Shown here in pieces: positions 58,833 through 64,000 of a DNA stretch of 64,000 nucleotides. The stretch is from Sodiomyces alkalinus F11 (lineage: Eukaryota; Ascomycota; Sordariomycetes; Glomerellales; Plectosphaerellaceae): assembly GCF_003711515.1 (NCBI RefSeq), contig NW_021167089.1, positions 1,093,799-1,157,798 on the forward strand. Direction: 5' to 3'. The translations under genes were made by a program, and so were the position numbers. Numbering within the stretch: position 1 is the stretch's first letter; the number at the start of each line of letters is the position of its first letter. Under the pieces are notes generated by a model. It was not told where the DNA came from and made no database searches. It saw only the letters and a list, made by a program, of their open reading frames with translations.

Positions 58833-58880
58833 CCACGGGGTTTCCCCGTGGATACTTAAGTCCCGGGGGCGCGCGCCCCC
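58833..58880. repeat. Two palindromes at right edge of the Helitron island
   Basis: CCACGGGG-TTT-CCCCGTGG at 58833-58851 and the perfect 16-bp palindrome GGGGGCGCGCGCCCCC at 58865-58880. They mark the change from RIP-altered to ordinary sequence. Confidence 0.9.
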
Positions 58881-59114
58881 TTAGCTTAGAGAAGACATCT
58901 TTATTACACCGCATTTTCTGTACCTAAAGGTCACCCCTCGAGAAAAGCCTGGCTTACAGGTCCTATAGTACTGGCTGGCCAGGGATTTACCGGTCAGGCA
59001 TATCAGTGGCCGGTTAGAACGGGTGGTGGAGGAGCCGTAGAACCTGTAGGAGGTGTAGGACGGGCGGCTCGACGGTTAGCTCTGCAGGTAATATAGGTAG
59101 CGTAAATCCTTTGA

Positions 59115-59500
59115 TATAACCGCGGATAGAACCCGAACTCGGAAAACAGTTTAATGATACCGTAACTATAGTAGCACTTAGGCTCGTGGTCGGATTAACT
59201 AACTATCTTAACTTTAGACGGCGTTAGAGCGATACGAACTACGGCGTAGATACGGCGTGGAAAAAAATCTACGGGGACTATAAAACTATATAAAATAGAT
59301 ATATAAAATAGGATAGTCTAAATGTCTAAACTATAGGCGATACGTATAGTTTTTATTACTATATATACCTAAAAACGGACTATAACCTATATATTCGAAA
59401 GTATATAGGAATACGGGTAGTATAGCTATATACTATAAGAGGAAGTCGCCCGTAAAACACCGTAAAAAGCCGTAATAGAGGCCCGGGCGGTAGTACTGGT
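59115..59500. mobile_element. RIP-altered repeat fragment, unclassified
   Basis: About 385 bases with the same dinucleotide bias as the Helitron but separated from it by 200 bases of normal sequence. No motif identifies its source. It may be a relic of another element or a part of the Helitron displaced by an insertion. Confidence 0.5.
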
Positions 59501-59755
59501 ACGAACGCCAGGCTGCTAAGAGTGCCGGACTTTAAAGTGGGCCAGCTTCAGTTTACACTTAGATTATGGTTCCTGACCAGGGGGTCCGACAGAGACGGGT
59601 GCCTCCACGAAGTATTGGCATCTCCCGAGCATGATGGAAATGTTCGGACATTTTGGAGACGAAAATGCCCGGTGGTGTGACGTAATGACTACACGTCTAG
59701 CGTCCAAGGAGTACTCGCTGCAAGTGACCAGTACTTTGTTACCTAAGGTACCTAG

Positions 59756-59777
59756 GTAAGGTAGGTACCTACCTTAC
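59756..59777. repeat. Perfect 22-bp palindrome
   Basis: Arm GTAAGGTAGGT (59756-59766) followed by its exact reverse complement, within a longer AGGTA/TACCT cluster (59738-59785) to the right of the RIP-altered fragments. Confidence 0.97.
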
Positions 59778-60377
59778 ACTACCTAATTATATCGGGTACC
59801 TGTCCGTCCAAACGCGTTAACAGGCCTCTGAGGTCATTGTGCTTGGCCTGAAGCCGAAATTCCGTTCCACGTCCTCTCGTTCCTTCCCTTTGATTACCTA
59901 TACGCCAGCAAACGATATCCGAGATTGAAAGACTTCGGATTCCCCGGCGGCTTGTTACGCCTCGAACGAAGTGATTGCTCCTCACCTTCCTATTTTTTTT
60001 TCCTATGCGTTTCTCCGGTCCTACAGCGGATTCGACTCGACTTCCTCGCACTCCCCTCAGTCAAGGTTCCCCGCGCATTGACACCGCGATATCTTTTTCC
60101 GCCGACTCCTACAAAGCTTCCCTGCGCCGACTTCTCCCTCTTTTCGTGGGTTTTCGAATGATTCTGTCGTCGGTTTTCCATCGGATCTGACGAATGGTCA
60201 CAAATTCGTTCGAGTAGAACATTTGGGATCATCGAGGACGCCCTGTGTCGCCAACCGCCGCCGTCGGGCAACCAACACCAATAGTCACTTGTTACTCCTC
60301 TCCGATTCAGACTACCTAGATAATACCAGGGAATCACGAGACGGTGCGAGAACGGGAACGGAAGGGATACGGACCAA

Positions 60378-62444
60378 ATGGCTTCTACCGCGGCCGACAC
60401 GAGCGGGAGCGTCAATGGCAACCATGACCACGTCCTACGACCCAGACCGAGGAAGCTGGGACAATCACAGTTGAGCGCAGTTAGCAATGCCTCTTCTATG
60501 GGGGGCCAGAATGGCCATCACGTTCTTTTGCCCTCAGAAAGCGATATGAACAGGTCAGAAACTCCATTGCTGAGCCCCTTTCTCCTCCCCGCCCCGTGAG
60601 CGGCGCTGACGACGGTCTAGCGGACGATCAACCCCTGTGCCTCAAGATGCGCCTCCATCCGTCAAGTCCATATCGTCCGCCAAGAAGACCGCTCGAGCCG
60701 AACAGCGTCGCCGAATCTTCCCCACCATCGAGTACGCCAGCCGTGTCTCCCACTTCGATCCCAACTCAGACTACCGCGACTTTCACGGTTTCTTCAACCT
60801 GTTCTGGATCGGCCTGGCTATCATGGCCATTACTACGATGCTACGTAATATCAAGGACACCGGATACCCAATGCGAGTAGAGATTTGGTCTCTCTTCACC
60901 GTAAAGCTGTGGCATCTTGCCATCGCCGACTTCCTGATGGTGGCCACCACCGCCGTGTCCTTGCCACTGCACCGCATTTTCCGCAAGAGCCCCCACAACG
61001 GCCTGTTGACCTGGAAGCGCGGCGGCATGGCTATTCAGAGCATTTACCAAGTAGCCTGGCTTGCCCTCTGGATCGCCGTCCCCTTCGTCCTCGACTGGAC
61101 CTGGACCGCCCAGGTGTTTCTTTTGCTCCACACCATGGTTCTGCTTATGAAGATGCACAGCTGGGCCTTCTACAACGGCCATCTCAGCGAGACGGAGAAG
61201 CGCCTCCGAGTGCTCGACAACCCTTCTGCCACCTCCGCTGGGGACCTCGATCCGGCCTATTTTTATCCCACTTCGGAAAGCCTCATGCACGATGGCCACC
61301 AGCCGCAGCACCACCAGCACCAACTTCAGCGCGATCGACGTGCGAGCATATCCAAGGACAAGACGGCGGACAAGTCGGAGCAGAAGGGGCAGCAACCCAG
61401 CAACGGCAACGGCAACGACAACTCTAACGGCAACGAGGCTGATGAGGAGCTCTCCCTCCTTCGGGAAGATCTTGCCCGCGAGCTCACGTCGCCCATGGGC
61501 AATGTTGCGTACCCGCGGAACCTGACATGGTCCAACTGCCTCGACTTCCTCGTCTGCCCCACGCTCTGCTACGAACTCGAGTACCCCCGCACGGAAAAGA
61601 TCGACTGGCAGAACCTCATCTCCAAGATCGTTGCCGTCTTCGGCTGCATCTCCCTCCTCACCGTCATCTCCGAGGAGTTCATCCTCCCCATCCTCGTCGA
61701 CGCCTCGACCCGGCTCCACGGTCCGGCCGCGAGCGCCGCCGCCGCGTCGTCGTCGTCCCTCCTCGCCCGCCCTTCCACGGCCGAGTCCCTCCTCATCCTG
61801 GCCGAAACCATCTCCTGGCTCCTCTTCCCCTTCATGCTGACCTTCCTCCTCGTCTTCCTCGTCATTTTCGAATACGCCCTGGGCGCCTGTGCCGAGCTCA
61901 CCTGCTTCGCCGACCGCCACTTCTACTCGGACTGGTGGAACTCGACCGACTGGATGGAGTTCTCCCGCGAGTGGAACGTCCCCGTCTACAGCTTCCTCCG
62001 TCGCCACGTCTACTCCGCCAGCCGCCCCCACATCGGCCGTACCTGCGCCACCGTCATCACCTTTTTCATCTCCGCCCTCGGCCACGAGGTCGTTATGGCC
62101 TGCATCACCAAGAAACTGCGAGGCTACGGATTCATCTGTCAGATGCTCCAGCTTCCCATCGTCATGCTGCAGCGCACTCAGTGGGTCAGGGGTAGAAAGA
62201 CCCTCAACAACGTGTTTTTCTGGATCTCCATGATTATAGGCCTTAGCTTGGTGAGTAGCCCTGCACATATGTTTTATTTATAACCCCCCCTGTCCCCCCG
62301 TTCCCCCGTCCCTCCGTCCCCCCTTCCCACTTACCTCCTCACAAACCCGTGGTCCGCGGGAGGTCGAGGAGACCGACGTGCTGACTTGGACCGATTCTCT
62401 TTTTCCCTCTCCCGTAGATATGCTCTCTCTATGTCCTCGTCTAG
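60378..62444 (+). CDS. ARE2: Sterol O-acyltransferase (ARE1/ARE2 family, MBOAT)
   Basis: Three exons: 60378-60553, 60621-62250, 62418-62444 (last exon encodes only ICSLYVLV); introns 67 and 167 bp; 610 aa. The enzyme esterifies ergosterol with fatty acyl-CoA in the ER, supplying lipid droplets. Multiple membrane segments are visible from about residue 112 on (FFNLFWIGLAIMAITTML; LAIADFLMVATTAVSLPLH; ESLLILAETISWLLFPFMLT). Family signatures: HSWAFYNGHL, CPTLCYELEYPRTEKIDW, FYSDWWNSTDW near 493, and the catalytic His in SALGHEVVMA near 547. A polar low-complexity insert (Asn/Gly/Gln) lies between the early helices and the core, as in fungal Are proteins. DGAT1 is the closest alternative; the YPRT and FYxDWWN context fits ARE better. 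Confidence 0.92.
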
Positions 62445-64000
62445 ACGCCTCCCCGCTTCCGTTCTCTCTCTCTCTCATCTCTCTCCTCCCCGCTTCACAG
62501 GCATTCAGACAAAAACAGACTGTGGATAAAGACCCGTCAGACTCGAGTCCGGACTTGTCGTAGCAGTAATTGTTTGATTTTGGTGCAACCTCTCTCACTA
62601 TACCCCTGGGTTCATTACCTTACCTCATCGTCATAAAGCCATGATAGTCGACATCATACACCATCGACACAGATGCAGCGGGTCGTCTTTCTCACGTTTA
62701 GATGACATTGCTTTTTTTATGTTTATACCCCTGCCTGGCATTCCCCACGGCACTCGCTCACTCGGTTGCGATTCGCATTGCACATCGACGGAAAAGGAAA
62801 CAATCACGCAAAGCCATAACAAGAGTTTCGTGTCTTTGATTTGCTTGGTTTGTCATTAAATCTGAGGATTCATTTTACGTTGACTTTCCTACGTTGTTTG
62901 ACCACGCCATACGTGTCCGCCCTTGCCGATGATTCTCGGTCCAAAAGTGTTCCATGCTTCCTCTCCCTGTCTCCTCCGAGACGAACTAACTGTTAGGTAG
63001 TTAGGAGATGGCAAAGTTATTATTAAATGCTAAAATTTAGACACGCCCTGCCGTAAAAATCGTATCCTGAAGACTCAAGCAAGCCATAATGAATGAGAAG
63101 CGGGATGCTAGAGAAGCCTACCTTAGCGAGGTCACAGACAAGGAACGACGGTATACCAGAAAAAAGCGGAAGGAACAGTATTTCAAATTCGGGACAGAAA
63201 TGCCTTGACTCATTTGACATCCATCGTGAGAAACGCAACTACCTAGCCATCAAATCAAAAACACCTAGCCGTCGAGACGAGCGCGGGTGGCTGGTAGGGC
63301 ATGCTCAGACATGCGATCCATCTCTCATACTCATCAAAGCTGTCACATCCTAGTCATTCCAACCATCGTCCATGCCGTGCTGCCGCGTCGGAAACAACGT
63401 AACAGCGTGCCTTGAATGACAGGCCGGAGAGATGCTGGTATCACTCTTCCGAGCATCCCAGCTAGCTTCAACCCGGCCGTCAAGAAGGAAATTGGCCGCG
63501 GCGTTTCCAGGCACACGGTAGCTTTCTCCCACTCCTTCGGCATCCAAAAAAAAAAAAACGAATGTGTGGTATCTCCGCCCAACTCCGACTCAAGTGGAAC
63601 AAACAACGGGCAAAAGAAGAACAAAATAATAATAATAATAATAAATAAAAAAGACGCGGAAAATATCCAAGGCCAATATGAAGGTACCAACGAGTTGAAC
63701 GATCACAACGACGAAGAAGAAAAAAAAAAGAAGAAAAAAAGAGAAAACGCAAACAGAACATGAAATGCAGATATAGCCTCCCAGTATGCATCATATGGTT
63801 TGTTATGTTGTATCATATAACGTCACGTTCGTCGCTTCAGATCGCCGTTGCATTAGGGGTAGAATAGCAAGGGATTGCAGCTTCGACTCTGGGGAGCAAC
63901 CTTAGCGACAAGGCTCTAACGAGACCCAAGCCACATGGAGGGTTCAGGCGACGAGCCTAATGAACGTGGCTGTCACACCGCTCATATAGGCCCAATCGCC
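62445..64000. other. 3' flank of sterol acyltransferase gene and intergenic
   Basis: No supportable gene up to the window end. Contains an AAT/ATA-type microsatellite (about 63626-63652), an A-run at 63546-63558 and a purine-rich tract (63712-63750). Confidence 0.5.

Larger units (their letters stand above)
52119..58880 (-). mobile_element. RIP-inactivated Helitron
   Basis: The interval from about 52214 to 58600 nearly lacks CpA and TpG while keeping CpG and gaining TpA: heavy RIP. Minus-strand translation through the stops reveals, in order, a Helitron Rep domain and a Pif1-like helicase, which together define an autonomous Helitron. A second broken gene on the + strand lies between the helicase end and the left edge. 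The left edge (the element's 3' side) shows a nested hairpin at 52119-52162 and a C/G hairpin at 52175-52202; the right edge shows palindromes at 58833-58851 and 58865-58880. Canonical 5'-TC and CTRR-3' ends with A/T flanks could not be fixed, so the limits are approximate. Confidence 0.85.
58881..60377. other. Intergenic with a second RIP-altered fragment
   Basis: 58890-59110 has ordinary CpA/TpG content. 59115-59500 is again TpA-rich and CpA-poor with no readable protein motif. A perfect 22-bp palindrome lies at 59756-59777. From about 59900 the sequence is CT-rich and probably the promoter/leader of the sterol acyltransferase gene. Confidence 0.6.

Noticed and set aside
60841..62268. 475-codon minus-strand frame opposite the sterol acyltransferase
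   Set aside because: Antisense shadow of GC-rich codons; Glu/Gly/Val-rich low complexity, no family resemblance.
1..64000. Secondary-metabolite cluster or defence system
   Set aside because: No PKS, NRPS, terpene synthase, NLR-type or toxin-like domain is readable; the lone Zn2Cys6 factor has no biosynthetic neighbours.
1..64000. CRISPR arrays, operons or bacterial transfer
   Set aside because: No regularly spaced repeats; all genes have fungal introns or fungal orthologues.

Overview
The window is nuclear DNA of a filamentous ascomycete (Pezizomycotina, most likely Sordariomycetes). The basis for this is short 54-174 bp introns with GT(A/G)NGT donors and CTGAC/CTAAC branch sites, a Zn2Cys6 regulator, typical fungal housekeeping genes, and islands where CpA/TpG are nearly absent and TpA is in excess, the mark of repeat-induced point mutation (RIP). 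No bacterial features, CRISPR array or rRNA were seen.

Layout. 1-12.2 kb: the 3' part of a long methyltransferase-domain gene (its start lies left of the window), a TRM61-like tRNA m1A methyltransferase, proteasome chaperone PAC4 and the importin Kap104/transportin. 12.2-21.8 kb: a 9.6 kb stretch with no supportable gene apart from one orphan exon-like ORF. 21.8-24.0 kb: a seven-exon Zn2Cys6 transcription factor. 27.1-36.3 kb: the Rsp5-adaptor-like protein Ssh4 (-), the SAP protein Tho1 (-), a RIP-damaged tRNA-headed SINE-like insert, and a Dcr2-type phosphoesterase (+). 38.6-51.6 kb: Hsp90 (-), a flavin-reductase-like protein (-), mitochondrial bL31m (+), retromer Vps5 (-), Mediator Med11 (-) and TFIID Taf5 (+). 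52.1-59.5 kb: a RIP-destroyed Helitron with a second, convergently oriented broken gene, plus a further RIP-damaged fragment. 60.4-62.4 kb: a sterol O-acyltransferase (ARE/MBOAT). The rest is intergenic.

Most genes are single-copy housekeeping genes with no operon-like logic. Two divergent pairs may share promoters: MED11/TAF5, both RNA polymerase II initiation factors, and the flavin-reductase-like gene/MRPL36, both apparently mitochondrial. Exon structures were rebuilt by joining frames across splice sites; all proposed gene models have total coding lengths divisible by three.

The most unusual content is the transposon graveyard: Helitron replication and helicase motifs readable through RIP stops, a proline-rich three-exon accessory gene in the same island with intact TACTAAC branch sites, and perfect KpnI-centred palindromes built from AGGTA/TACCT units, several of which border the RIP-damaged islands.
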